Below are positions 30,420 through 38,557 of a stretch of DNA of 44,387 nt, in pieces (within the stretch, counting starts at the first letter, position 1; each line of letters begins with the position of its first letter). The DNA is from a virus: positions 1-44,387 of the IMG/VR virus record IMGVR_UViG_3300044621_000786, one strand, 5' to 3'. The notes under the pieces are model-generated. The model saw only the letters and a program-made list of their open reading frames with translations. It had not been told where the DNA came from and made no database searches. The position numbers were made by a program, and so were the translations under genes.

Positions 30420-32417
30420 TTACTTCGCGGCCTTGAGTGCTTCGACCTCCGCCTTCAACTCCTTGATGGCTTCGATCAAGAGCGGCACCAACTTCTCGTA
30501 CCGGACGGTCATGTAGTCCTCACCAGACTTGCTCTTGTTCTCTGCATCCATATCAAACGGAGCAGGAGCAATAACTTCTGGCAGGATCGCTTTCACTTCC
30601 TGCGCCGAGACACCAACTTGGAGTTCCTTGTTGTTAAACCCGAACTCTTCGGCCTTCTCGTTTTCGGTGTAGTAGTAACCGTTTAACTGGCTGACTTTGT
30701 ACAGCGCATCACCGATCTTGCCCTTGAAGTCTTTGAGGCGAGCGTCGGAGTAGTAGGCCGTGACGTTGTTAGTTGCGCGAATTTCGCCGGTCGTGCCTGA
30801 CGCGGCAGTGCCAACACCAAGGCTATTGCACTTGAAATTGGAAAGTGCAGCGCCAGAACTCCAACCACCAACAGCGAATTGGTTATCAGTATCAAGACCG
30901 AAATACGCAGCGAACGCACCAGCGCGGTGGAACGACATAAATGCAGCATTAGCACCGCCCGGATTTACAGCCTCAAGGCCACCAAGACTGCCTGTTGCAG
31001 TCAACATTGTTCCTACGTTTTGACTTGCAGAGAACAACTTTCTCCCAGTGGATGTTTGATTTGAAGCCAAATACATCCCGTCAGTGACGGTTGCGGCGTT
31101 GCCAGAGATGCTTCCGTTGATCGTATTGCTAACGGTCAAGCCGGTCGTAGTGATTGTGCCGCTGACTTGGAGAGCGGTGCTGGGCGAAGTTGTGCCAATA
31201 CCGACGTTACCGGCGGAGGTAATACGCATCCGTTCGGCGCTGTTAGTGCCAAATACAAGAGGGGTTGTTGAAACCGTTGAAAGAAGCGTTGCATAAGCAG
31301 CGCCGGTTCCAATAATTCCAGTGCCGGAACTTGATTCAATACCAAAATAAGTTTGGTTTGCAGCGCCGTTATAAAAAGTCTGATAAATCGGCTGTCCCGT
31401 TGAACTGCTTTCAACCCTTAATGCAGCAGCCGACGAGTAAACATGAAGTTTTACAGCAGGCGAAGCCGTCCCAATGCCGACGTTGCCGGAGGAGTCAATG
31501 CGCATCGTCTCCGTGGTTCCGCCACTGCCTCTGTAAAACGCCAGCGTTTCTGCTGCTGGCTGGCGAATGGCTGCGTATGTAGTTCCGTCTATCTGTAACT
31601 CAACACCACTGCCAGAGGTGTTAGCGCCACCGCCCCCTCTGTTAGCAATAAAATTTCCGGTGTTGCAGTAAACATTTCCGCCTACCACAAGTTTTTGGTT
31701 CGGCGAAGCCGTCCCAATGCCGACGTTGCCGGAGGAGTCAATACGCATCCGTTCGCCGTTGTTGGTATACAGCGCAAGAGGGTGGTTTGTAACCGTTCCT
31801 ACAACACCAATGCCACCTGACTCATTTGCCCAAATTCCCTGCGTAACCGACGCAGTTTTCATCAATATATCGGCAAAATTTCCCGACGATGAAACCCCCA
31901 GTTTTGATGTAGGCGAAGCCGTCCCAATACCGACGTTGCCCGACGTATCTATCCTGACCCTCTCGCTGCCTCCGGTGTAGAAGGTCATCGGGAGGTAGGA
32001 GCCGGTGCCGGTTAGCACTGACGCAAGCCTAGCCTCACTCAAAGACGTTGATGACAGTATTGCAAAAACGGACGTATTTGCGGGGTCAGAACTCCCATAC
32101 AGATTTAGTTGCCCCGTCTGCCCTGTTCCGTTTGGAAGAACGCCAATTGTGGTGTTACTGTTCGCCGTACTCGTTTGAAACGCCAAGCGATTGCTCAACG
32201 TCGCATTGCTCATGTCGCCCGTGATGCGCTGGGCGGTGCCGGAGAACGTGAGGTTGCCGGACGAGATGGTGCTTCCGGTAGTGGTAAGGCTGCTGATGGT
32301 GGTAGCCCCACCAGCAGCGATTTGAATGGCATTAACGCCGCCAGACTGAATGTTCAGGGCGGTAGTCGCATCTGCGGTCAGTTCGATGCCGTCTACGGCG
32401 GCGTTAATGGTTCCCAT
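30420..32417 (-). CDS. Tail fibre with S74 self-cleaving chaperone domain
   Basis: A 665-residue fibre. The N-terminal module (MGTINAAVDGIELTADATTA, then GGATTISS and QRITGDMSNAT) is shared with the fibre at 34045. The shaft contains repeated RIDSSGNVGIGTASP boxes. The C-terminal S74 domain has S557 and K562 (SDARLK), VGVSAQEVKAILPEV and a coiled-coil end; the chaperone is expected to cut itself off after trimerisation. DNA boxes encoding the SGNVGIGTASP turns are identical over 41 bases within the gene (31459-31499 and 31702-31742), and 32 of these recur in the fibre at 35226. Recognised as a fibre with high confidence; the receptor is unknown. Confidence 0.88.
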   Translation of the reverse strand: MGTINAAVDGIELTADATTALNIQSGGVNAIQIAAGGATTISSLTTTGSTISSGNLTFSGTAQRITGDMSNATLSNRLAFQTSTANSNTTIGVLPNGTGQTGQLNLYGSSDPANTSVFAILSSTSLSEARLASVLTGTGSYLPMTFYTGGSERVRIDTSGNVGIGTASPTSKLGVSSSGNFADILMKTASVTQGIWANESGGIGVVGTVTNHPLALYTNNGERMRIDSSGNVGIGTASPNQKLVVGGNVYCNTGNFIANRGGGGANTSGSGVELQIDGTTYAAIRQPAAETLAFYRGSGGTTETMRIDSSGNVGIGTASPAVKLHVYSSAAALRVESSSTGQPIYQTFYNGAANQTYFGIESSSGTGIIGTGAAYATLLSTVSTTPLVFGTNSAERMRITSAGNVGIGTTSPSTALQVSGTITTTGLTVSNTINGSISGNAATVTDGMYLASNQTSTGRKLFSASQNVGTMLTATGSLGGLEAVNPGGANAAFMSFHRAGAFAAYFGLDTDNQFAVGGWSSGAALSNFKCNSLGVGTAASGTTGEIRATNNVTAYYSDARLKDFKGKIGDALYKVSQLNGYYYTENEKAEEFGFNNKELQVGVSAQEVKAILPEVIAPAPFDMDAENKSKSGEDYMTVRYEKLVPLLIEAIKELKAEVEALKAAK

Positions 32418-32420
32418 GAC

Positions 32421-32567
32421 TTACTCTTCCTCGGGCTTCGGTACCTGCGCTTCAGCCTGCTCCTTGATCTTCATCACCAAGGGCCATGCTCCGGATGACG
32501 TCGGGAGCTGCCCAAGCACTTGCAGGATAGCGTTCACTTCTTCAATGGATAGGTCTAGTTTGATCAT
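32421..32567 (-). CDS. Small conserved phage protein (48 residues)
   Basis: A 48-residue protein, MIKLDLSIEEVNAILQVLGQ at the start and QVPKPEEE at the end. ATG at 32565-32567 overlaps the preceding gene's stop as ATGA, and the stop lies a few bases before the next fibre gene. The LSIEEVNAIL helix followed by a Pro turn and an acidic end matches a very short protein often found beside fibre genes in aquatic phages. It may be a fibre chaperone or helper; this is inference. Helix-turn-helix-like length, but no DNA-binding motif. Confidence 0.75.
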   Translation of the reverse strand: MIKLDLSIEEVNAILQVLGQLPTSSGAWPLVMKIKEQAEAQVPKPEEE

Positions 32568-32878
32568 GTTGCGCTCCAGGGCAGCGGCAACGTAACGATC
32601 GGAGGATTAACGAGCGCATTCAACTCCTGCGTCACGTTCGCCTCAACCGCGTCTTTGTCCACGCCGTTCGCCCACACCCAACCAAGAACCTCGTCTTCCG
32701 TCAGATCTTGATAAGGCACGAAGCTGTCGCCGGGGCCGACAAAGCCAACGCTGCCGTAGTTGCTGGCGGTGAACTCACCACTGCTGTCGATGCAGCGCCA
32801 GGCGGCAGTCACCACAACGTCCGTGTACGAGCCCTCTTGGGGCTTGACACTCATGCTTTCAATTTTCCAAGTGATCAT
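32564..32878 (-). CDS. Conserved fibre-region protein, DUF7936-like
   Basis: A 104-residue protein starting MITWKIESMSVKPQEGSYTD. Its layout, with TDVVVTAAWRCID early, YQDLTEDEVLGWVWANG in the middle and NPPIVTLPLPWSAT at the end, matches a small family common in cyanophages and other aquatic phages that I associate with DUF7936. It is placed upstream of the 48-residue protein and the S74 fibre. Function is unknown; a fibre-assembly factor is one possibility. The family label is from memory and moderately sure. Confidence 0.75.
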   Translation of the reverse strand: MITWKIESMSVKPQEGSYTDVVVTAAWRCIDSSGEFTASNYGSVGFVGPGDSFVPYQDLTEDEVLGWVWANGVDKDAVEANVTQELNALVNPPIVTLPLPWSAT

Positions 32879-32888
32879 TAGTTGCTTC

Positions 32889-33305
32889 CTATGGTATTTC
32901 GTTAGGTTGTACAGGATCGTTCAGTATCTCGTTAGCGCGCGATTCTGTTAGTAACGACTTACTAACTAACTTCTCAACGCCACTCTTCGTACGCTGATCA
33001 TCGAGGTTGATCGTAGAAACCATGTTAAAGGTTTCGACCCATGCGGCGACCTCAACGTCCGTTTTCGCTGCGGACAAAATTTCGACGTATTCATCGTCGG
33101 TCATCCGAAACCGAAAAGCCGCCTTGGTAATGATGTTCGGGAGCAACGGCGGAACATATTTTGTAAACGTAGCCCCGTCATACAGATCTAACGGTCCTAC
33201 ATTCATTCCGGTTACTTCGACCCAAGTTCCAGGCAGCACAGGCGTGTCGTCTTGTTCAACGATCAAATCAACGCTGCCGTTTTTAATTAGTGCGTACCTG
33301 TTCAT
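32889..33305 (-). CDS. Putative fibre-assembly or tail accessory protein
   Basis: A 138-residue protein opening MNRYALIKNGSVDLIVEQDD, then GTWVEVTGMNVGPLDLYDGA, a beta-rich N-terminal part, and a helical C-terminal half (DDEYVEILSAAKTDVEVAAW and VSKSLLTESRANEIL). The split of a small strand domain that reads like a label for the fibre plus a helical part recalls fibre chaperones (Tfa-like) in layout, though I see no specific Tfa motif. It overlaps the glycine-rich adhesin as ATGA, so is co-translated with it. Confidence 0.68.
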   Translation of the reverse strand: MNRYALIKNGSVDLIVEQDDTPVLPGTWVEVTGMNVGPLDLYDGATFTKYVPPLLPNIITKAAFRFRMTDDEYVEILSAAKTDVEVAAWVETFNMVSTINLDDQRTKSGVEKLVSKSLLTESRANEILNDPVQPNEIP

Positions 33306-34048
33306 CCTTCCAGATACTCCTCAATAATAATGATTCCGCCAGATCCTGCGCCGCTGCTGCCCCCTGCTCCACTAGCATTGCCACCGCCACCGCCGCCGCC
33401 AGAGCCATACCCACTTCCGGCAGTCCCATTTCCTGCGGGAGCGTTGCCACCGTTTCCGCCTCTTCCGTATGCGCTGTCACCACCGCCGCCGCCACCAGAT
33501 TCTGACCCAGTGGACGAACCCGCTGACGATGTGCCGGTGCCGCCACTGCTGCCAGCAGCAGGAAATCCAATAGCAAATCCGGGATGGCCTACAGCCGACG
33601 CGATTCCTCCACCACAACCGCCACTGTCCCCAGAAGCTCCAATTCTTACGCCGTCTCCTGATGTAACGCCGCCACCCGTTCCGCCCTGAACGGTACCTCC
33701 CCCGGACCAACCGGGACCAGCCCCACCGTTTGCAACGATAGAGCCAAAAACAGACTTCGAACCGTTATTTCCAGCTATTTGAGTGCCAACAGCAGCACCA
33801 CCTGCCCCAACACTGTACGAATACGATGCTTCAGTTAGCTTTACCCACATCTCTTTGGTTGCACCGGCACCGCCGCCAGCGCCGCCATTGAAGCTACCGT
33901 TTGCTCCACCAGCACCACTTGCGCCACCGCCCACTACCGTGACGCGAGCAAACGACTTCGTTGTACTAAGCGGCGTGAATGTCCCACTACCGCTGGTGTA
34001 AGTGGTTACTCGGGCAGGCCCACCTACAAATTGACTCAATGTACTCAT
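33302..34048 (-). CDS. Second glycine-rich tail adhesin
   Basis: A 248-residue protein. ATG at 34046-34048 gives MSTLSQFVGGPARVTTYTSG and overlaps the upstream stop as ATGA; an earlier in-frame start lies in the preceding gene. A beta domain with SFARVTVVGGGASGAGG and EMWVKLTEASYSYSVGAGG leads into long Gly/Ser/Ala runs (GGGGGDSAYGRGGNGGNAP, GSGGGGGGGNASGAGG) and a short acidic closure ending EEYLEG. It is of the same general type as the adhesin at 29415 but differs in sequence, so the phage may carry two alternative fibre tips. Confidence 0.8.
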   Translation of the reverse strand: MSTLSQFVGGPARVTTYTSGSGTFTPLSTTKSFARVTVVGGGASGAGGANGSFNGGAGGGAGATKEMWVKLTEASYSYSVGAGGAAVGTQIAGNNGSKSVFGSIVANGGAGPGWSGGGTVQGGTGGGVTSGDGVRIGASGDSGGCGGGIASAVGHPGFAIGFPAAGSSGGTGTSSAGSSTGSESGGGGGGDSAYGRGGNGGNAPAGNGTAGSGYGSGGGGGGGNASGAGGSSGAGSGGIIIIEEYLEG

Positions 34049-35196
34049 GTGAACACCCAACCTCTTGTTGCGTCAGCATAGCGAAGCTGTACGCCTGCAT
34101 ATGCGCTATCAATAGTCATGTTTTCAGCAAGACTATTAATGTTTGACCCGTTACGAGCGATTACGTTGTCTACCCGCCCGTTTGCTACGGTTACCCATAC
34201 CACGGCTCCGGCGGATGGAGAAGCAGGCAAGGTTACGGTAGTAGCCGAAGCGTTCGTCAAAACATAATGGTTATTGGCAACGGCGGCCTGCGTAGTGCCG
34301 CTGACAATGTTCATCGTCGGAAGGCCAGCCGGCAACTGCCAAGTCGGGGGCGCATTACCGTTAGACGTTAGTACCTGCCCGGAAGAGCCGTAATTAGTTG
34401 AGCCATTAAAGGCTAAAGCGCCGGTAGAGGTCAGACGCATTACCTCAAATAAAGCGCCTCCAGAGCCACTGGCGGTGGTACGGAATTGGATATCAGAGCC
34501 GTGGTTTGTAGTTGACCAGCCTTCGGCAGCTCGGAAGTTAAGTGTTCCGGCAGCAAAGTACGTAGAGCCGTCAAACCCCCAGCCGTCTATACCAGCAAAA
34601 CTTGCCGTATTTACAGGAATGGTTGACGTCGCGATCGTGATAGAACTACTAGCAGACCTTAGAACCTGTAGGGTAGCGTTGGATGTTCCAATAGTTGTGG
34701 AAGTACCGACAAGCAGGTTTCCAGACGTATCTAGCCGAACCCTCTCGCTGCCCCCTGTGTAGAAGGTCATTGGAAGGTAGGAGCCAGTACCGCGAATGGT
34801 TGAGTTAATGATTGCTTCTGACGAAAGCGCGCCAACTAGCATCAACCCGGAGTTTGTAGGGTCACTGTTATTGTAGAAATTAGCATTTGATCCGGTGGCA
34901 GTGCCGTTTGGCAGTGCCGATATTGATGTGACTCCGTTTGTCACGGTTGTCTGAAACGACAAACGATCCACAAACGTGGTCGTGCTCATGTCGCCCGTGA
35001 TCCGTTGTCCTGTGCCCGTGAAGGCCAGGTTGCCGGACGAAATGGTGCTGCCCGTGGTACTGAGGCTGCTGATCGTGGTCGCGCCGCCCGAAGAGATCTG
35101 AATAGCGTTTGACCCACCAACTTGCAGGTTTAATGCGCCACTAGAGTCGCCAGTGATAACTACACCGCTGCCAGTGGCGTTGATGGTACTAGCCAT
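34045..35196 (-). CDS. Tail fibre paralogue without S74 domain
   Basis: A 383-residue protein, MASTINATGSGVVITGDSSG, with the shared module GGATTISSLSTTGSTISSGN and GQRITGDMSTTT seen also at 30420. The SYLPMTFYTGGSERVRLD box is common to all three fibres. The shaft has small strand-turn repeats; the end (PSAGAVVWVTVANGRVDNVI, then YAGVQLRYADATRGWVFT) is a beta domain instead of a chaperone. It lacks the S74 dyad, so it must fold alone or with the help of other proteins. It is followed by the glycine-rich adhesin at 33302, which may be its tip. Confidence 0.82.
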   Translation of the reverse strand: MASTINATGSGVVITGDSSGALNLQVGGSNAIQISSGGATTISSLSTTGSTISSGNLAFTGTGQRITGDMSTTTFVDRLSFQTTVTNGVTSISALPNGTATGSNANFYNNSDPTNSGLMLVGALSSEAIINSTIRGTGSYLPMTFYTGGSERVRLDTSGNLLVGTSTTIGTSNATLQVLRSASSSITIATSTIPVNTASFAGIDGWGFDGSTYFAAGTLNFRAAEGWSTTNHGSDIQFRTTASGSGGALFEVMRLTSTGALAFNGSTNYGSSGQVLTSNGNAPPTWQLPAGLPTMNIVSGTTQAAVANNHYVLTNASATTVTLPASPSAGAVVWVTVANGRVDNVIARNGSNINSLAENMTIDSAYAGVQLRYADATRGWVFT

Positions 35197-35225
35197 TTAT
35201 AACTCCTAATTACCTACAGCAGCGC

Positions 35226-36653
35226 CTAATCAAAGATCACGTAAAACGAAACGTTGTACGTGATGGCGGCCGTGGGAACTACCGTCTGATGCCATCCGAT
35301 GGTATCTCCTGCGGCAAACGTCAGTGGAGAACTGCTCCAGTTCTGCGTGACTCCTACATCGGCAGCGCCAACGTTGGTTGCTGTCAAGCGGTAGCTGGTG
35401 TTCGTAGCACCGTTCTTGTAGACATCAATGGTTACAGTGCCATCAATGCCGGTACCTGCTAACGTCGCCACTAACACCTTGCCAGCAAATGGCATTCGAA
35501 GACCTTTACCGGCCGCTGCACCGTTACCGAAAGACATTACCTGACCAGAAGCGCCCGTGCCGCTTCTCTCACAAGCAAACGACTGGACAACTCCGCCGAG
35601 CTTTCCAGCAGAACTGTTAGTTCCGTCCCATCCGCCCGTTGCGACCACAGAGCCAGCAACGCTTAACTTTGCACTGCCGTATTGACTGGCGGTGCCGATC
35701 ATGGCGTTGCCGGAGGAGTCAATGCGCATTGCCTCTGCCCACGTTATGGCGTTTCCGGCCGTACCCGACGCGGCATAGCGCCAAATATGCGTGTTGCCGT
35801 TGATGTTGTAGTTACCTGCTGCGGCAGTTTGCAAGTAAATCCAACCACTACCGGTCCAGTATCCGTTATTAGTTAGTTGAGTTGTGCTTTGCAGATCGGA
35901 TAAGGATGTCCTATTGAAGATCTGCAGTGCCCGAGTGTCGCTGCCCCACGCACTTGGCGTTCCGCCGATCGCGACGTTGCCGGAAGAGGCAATGGTTACG
36001 CGAGTATTCGCACCACCGTTTGTCGTAATAAATTGATGGCCGTTGAATCCGTAATACTCCATTGCGCCAGAGACGGAGTTTGCTTTTATTAGGCTGTTAG
36101 TGTCTCCAAACGAATTAAAGTTAACGCCGTTATCAAGGGAAACACCGACTGCGGTTGATCTAACGCTGCCACTAACATCTAATTTTACACCCGGCGAAGC
36201 CGTCCCAATGCCGACGTTGCCGGATGAGTCTATCCTTACCCGCTCACTGCCCCCGGTGTAGAAGGTCATCGGGAGGTTACTGCCGGTACCTTGCAGTCCA
36301 GAACGAATTGAAAAGTCACTCGTTCCAGAAAACATTACCTGACCGATTGAGCTGTTATTTGGATCGCTTGTTGAATAAACGACAAAACGCGATTCGTTGC
36401 TTGTGCCGTTAGGAATCGCTCCAACAACCGTTGCGCCATTTGTGGTGCTGGTTTGAAACGCAAGGCGATTGGCGGTAGTGGCGTTACTAAAGTCGCCCGT
36501 GATGCGCTGGCCAGTACCCGCAAAGTTCAGGTTGCCGCCAGAGGTCAGCGTCAAACGAATCGTACCGCCGGTCGCAAAATCAAGCGTACCGTCAGTGTTA
36601 CCCGTCAGCGTGAGCGCTGTTGGTGTCGTAGAGCCTGCGTTAATCGTACTCAT
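35226..36653 (-). CDS. Tail fibre paralogue with beta-sandwich C-terminus
   Basis: A 475-residue protein starting MSTINAGSTTPTALTLTGNT. It shares NLNFAGTGQRITGDFSNATT with the other two fibres and carries RIDSSGNVGIGTASP and MRIDSSGNAMIGTASQ turns in its shaft. The C-terminal 110 residues (MPFAGKVLVATLAGTGIDGT, VTIDVYKNGATNTSYRLTAT, SPLTFAAGDTIGWHQT) look like a compact beta-sandwich, probably a carbohydrate- or receptor-binding tip. It has no S74 dyad. ATG at 36651-36653 overlaps the fibre-anchor gene as ATGA, suggesting these two work together. Confidence 0.82.
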   Translation of the reverse strand: MSTINAGSTTPTALTLTGNTDGTLDFATGGTIRLTLTSGGNLNFAGTGQRITGDFSNATTANRLAFQTSTTNGATVVGAIPNGTSNESRFVVYSTSDPNNSSIGQVMFSGTSDFSIRSGLQGTGSNLPMTFYTGGSERVRIDSSGNVGIGTASPGVKLDVSGSVRSTAVGVSLDNGVNFNSFGDTNSLIKANSVSGAMEYYGFNGHQFITTNGGANTRVTIASSGNVAIGGTPSAWGSDTRALQIFNRTSLSDLQSTTQLTNNGYWTGSGWIYLQTAAAGNYNINGNTHIWRYAASGTAGNAITWAEAMRIDSSGNAMIGTASQYGSAKLSVAGSVVATGGWDGTNSSAGKLGGVVQSFACERSGTGASGQVMSFGNGAAAGKGLRMPFAGKVLVATLAGTGIDGTVTIDVYKNGATNTSYRLTATNVGAADVGVTQNWSSSPLTFAAGDTIGWHQTVVPTAAITYNVSFYVIFD

Positions 36654-37165
36654 ATCACTACCCAGCGCTGGCCAGCAGCGACCGTGATGGCCACTCCAGA
36701 GGAGACGGTGTGCGGACCGACGGTCAAGCCGTTGTAGTCAGCGGGAAACGTATAGTTGCTGGCAGAAATGTCTTTGTTGAGCACAATGCCGTTAGAGGCC
36801 AGTAACTCCTCGCCCGTGATCGAGCCAGCTACCGTGACGTCGCCCAGCAGATCCTCGTTGACCGACTTCTCAGACGGATAGGTGACGAAGACGTTCTTTA
36901 CGCCGGCAGAGAAATCCACCAGCGAACCGGAGTTACTGGACGACAGCACCGTGGTTCGCGACAGGGTAGTACCTGACGACGTATACGTGCCCACGCCCAC
37001 TTCCCACTGACCGCCCGTCTGAGCGGCAATGACGTAGTAGGTCTCGTTGCCGTTACCAATAGCAGCGAACGACTGAAAACCGGTGACAGCACCGGCCAGG
37101 GTTATTGTTCCCGTGCCAGTGCTAGTCGTGGTCTCCTGAACGCGATCCTTAAGGACAAGGGCCAT
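36650..37165 (-). CDS. Fibre anchor-type protein, stand-alone N-terminal module
   Basis: A 171-residue protein beginning MALVLKDRVQETTTSTGTGT, then GAVTGFQSFAAIGNGNETYY and GVGTYTSSGTTLSRTTVLSS. This sequence is the typical N-terminal domain of long tail-fibre proteins in aquatic phages, which docks the fibre to the tail. Here it ends after 171 residues with VSSGVAITVAAGQRWVVI, instead of continuing into a shaft. The next gene starts at its stop (ATGA). It may be a separate adaptor to which the three TINA-type fibres attach. Confidence 0.8.
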   Translation of the reverse strand: MALVLKDRVQETTTSTGTGTITLAGAVTGFQSFAAIGNGNETYYVIAAQTGGQWEVGVGTYTSSGTTLSRTTVLSSSNSGSLVDFSAGVKNVFVTYPSEKSVNEDLLGDVTVAGSITGEELLASNGIVLNKDISASNYTFPADYNGLTVGPHTVSSGVAITVAAGQRWVVI

Positions 37166-37176
37166 GTCGACCCCCG

Positions 37177-37614
37177 TTAAGCGATACGGATAATTGCGTT
37201 CGTCGCGTCAGCCGTCGGGAAGATGATCGTGAACGTGCCGTTGGTCGAGGTTTTCGCACCACCGAAGTCCAGTACACACACCGCCGGATCGCCAGCCGCC
37301 GTGTCGTTGTAGATCAACGCACCGTAAGCAGTGATGGTCGCACTCGTGAACGACAAATCCGCGAAGTCCGTGAACGCCGTCGTGCCACTCGAGGTCGGCG
37401 TGACGTTCGTCAACGTACCGCCACCGGCCGTGTACGAACCTGAGTTCGCCACTTCGTTTGTTGCGGTGTAAGCGGTAGTCGCCGCCGTGAACGACGCACT
37501 GTTGTCGTACAGCGCGAGCTTGAAGGTGTTGCCCGTGCTTGCAGTAAAGTTGTGCACGGCCTGCATCAGCTCCACCTTGAAGCTGGTGCACATAAAGTTG
37601 CCTGAAAATGCCAT
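37177..37614 (-). CDS. Conserved virion protein, beta-rich
   Basis: A 145-residue protein, MAFSGNFMCTSFKVELMQAV at the start. The sequence TFKLALYDNSASFTAATTAY and the GSYTAGGGTLTNVTPTSSGT turn are common to a small virion protein family seen in aquatic phages near the fibre genes. The end IFPTADATNAIIRIA completes a beta-sandwich-like layout. It has AGGAG seven bases upstream. It is probably a tail or head-surface protein; its precise place is unknown. Confidence 0.75.
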   Translation of the reverse strand: MAFSGNFMCTSFKVELMQAVHNFTASTGNTFKLALYDNSASFTAATTAYTATNEVANSGSYTAGGGTLTNVTPTSSGTTAFTDFADLSFTSATITAYGALIYNDTAAGDPAVCVLDFGGAKTSTNGTFTIIFPTADATNAIIRIA

Positions 37615-37616
37615 CT

Positions 37617-37904
37617 CTATTCTCCTAACAAATGGACCAGCTCTGGGTGTCCCGCCTCACGGAGCTTATTGGCTACCGTGATTCGGTCCTGCTCGACGGC
37701 CTCCTTCAAATAGAAGGCGACCACCTGTCTCACGCTCTCTTTGAACGCTATCGCCTGCTCCCGAATGGCTGGGTGAGACTGATCGCCAACATAGACGATC
37801 TTGTCAGCCGCTCGCTGGGCAAGCTCTTCCGCCGACCACCCACGGAACTGGGTAGTTTGGACTTGTACTCCGCCGACTAGGACGGGCGATGAAACATTGA
37901 TCAT
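37617..37904 (-). CDS. Small conserved phage protein
   Basis: A 95-residue protein starting MINVSSPVLVGGVQVQTTQF. The core AQRAADKIVYVGDQSHPAIREQ and the helical end VANKLREAGHPELVHLLGE recur in small proteins between adaptor and fibre genes of aquatic phages. A charged helix dominates. Its start overlaps the connector gene as ATGA. Function is unknown; a tail-assembly or connector helper is a reasonable guess from position. Confidence 0.7.
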   Translation of the reverse strand: MINVSSPVLVGGVQVQTTQFRGWSAEELAQRAADKIVYVGDQSHPAIREQAIAFKESVRQVVAFYLKEAVEQDRITVANKLREAGHPELVHLLGE

Positions 37905-38557
37905 GGACCGGGCGACTCCGATTTAAGCGGCATACGAATCATACCATCGCGGTACTCGTCGCGGCGGCGGCGTCCCTGCTGCTCGATGCCCAGGCCCTGT
38001 ATCGCTTCGCGATACGAATTGCGGAAGTACTGGAGCATGTTGTCCGGGCCCTTGGTGTAGCTGTAGGCCTGAATCAAACAGGAATAAAGCAGGGCTTCCG
38101 GAGCATTCGTGCTGATCCAGGTCGTCGGGGTCGCCGGCGACAACTGCGCCGGGCGGTAGATGTAGCCTAGCTCCACCACGTAGTTTAAGTTTGGAGTGGG
38201 CGCGATGTAGAACGTGTTTTGATCCCACACCGAGTAGTACTTGGGCACGCCAGTCGTGTTGCCGTTCGGCCAGTATTCCTTCATGAACGACGTATCACGG
38301 AAATCCAGGAAGATCTGGTTGTTGTTCGACGTGATCATCATGTACCGATGGGTCAGGATGTCACTCGGGGCAGACAGGAACTTGTTGCCCGATGTCATGT
38401 TGGCGGTGGCTTCGAGCTTGAATACGTCAAGGTCGATCTCGCGAAGAATCTGGTTCTCCGCCATCGTGATGAACGTATTGATCACCGCATTGGTGAACAC
38501 GTTAGAGTTCACCTCGGTGTAGTTCCGAATGTTCGTGACTAATTCGTCGTACGTCAT
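37901..38557 (-). CDS. Head-tail connector / tail adaptor protein
   Basis: A 218-residue protein, MTYDELVTNIRNYTEVNSNV, with helices followed by strands (FKLEATANMTSGNKFLSAPS, DILTHRYMMITSN and YSVWDQNTFYIAPTPNLN) and helical APEALLYSCLIQAYSYTKGP. This helix-strand-helix plan with the YIAPTP strand is typical of gp4/gp11-type adaptor or tail-tubular proteins in short-tailed phages. The basic end (EQQGRRRRDEYRDG) is also usual. With the protein at 38905 it probably forms the ring between portal and tail. The family call rests on pattern and position. Confidence 0.75.
   Translation of the reverse strand: MTYDELVTNIRNYTEVNSNVFTNAVINTFITMAENQILREIDLDVFKLEATANMTSGNKFLSAPSDILTHRYMMITSNNNQIFLDFRDTSFMKEYWPNGNTTGVPKYYSVWDQNTFYIAPTPNLNYVVELGYIYRPAQLSPATPTTWISTNAPEALLYSCLIQAYSYTKGPDNMLQYFRNSYREAIQGLGIEQQGRRRRDEYRDGMIRMPLKSESPGP

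Noticed and set aside
36640-36660. Programmed frameshift fusing the fibre anchor to the next fibre
   Set aside because: The junction is a plain ATGA overlap and I see no slippery heptamer; separate proteins are simpler.
25176-37165. Diversity-generating retroelement in the fibre region
   Set aside because: No reverse transcriptase and no template/variable repeat pair with adenine-specific changes are visible.
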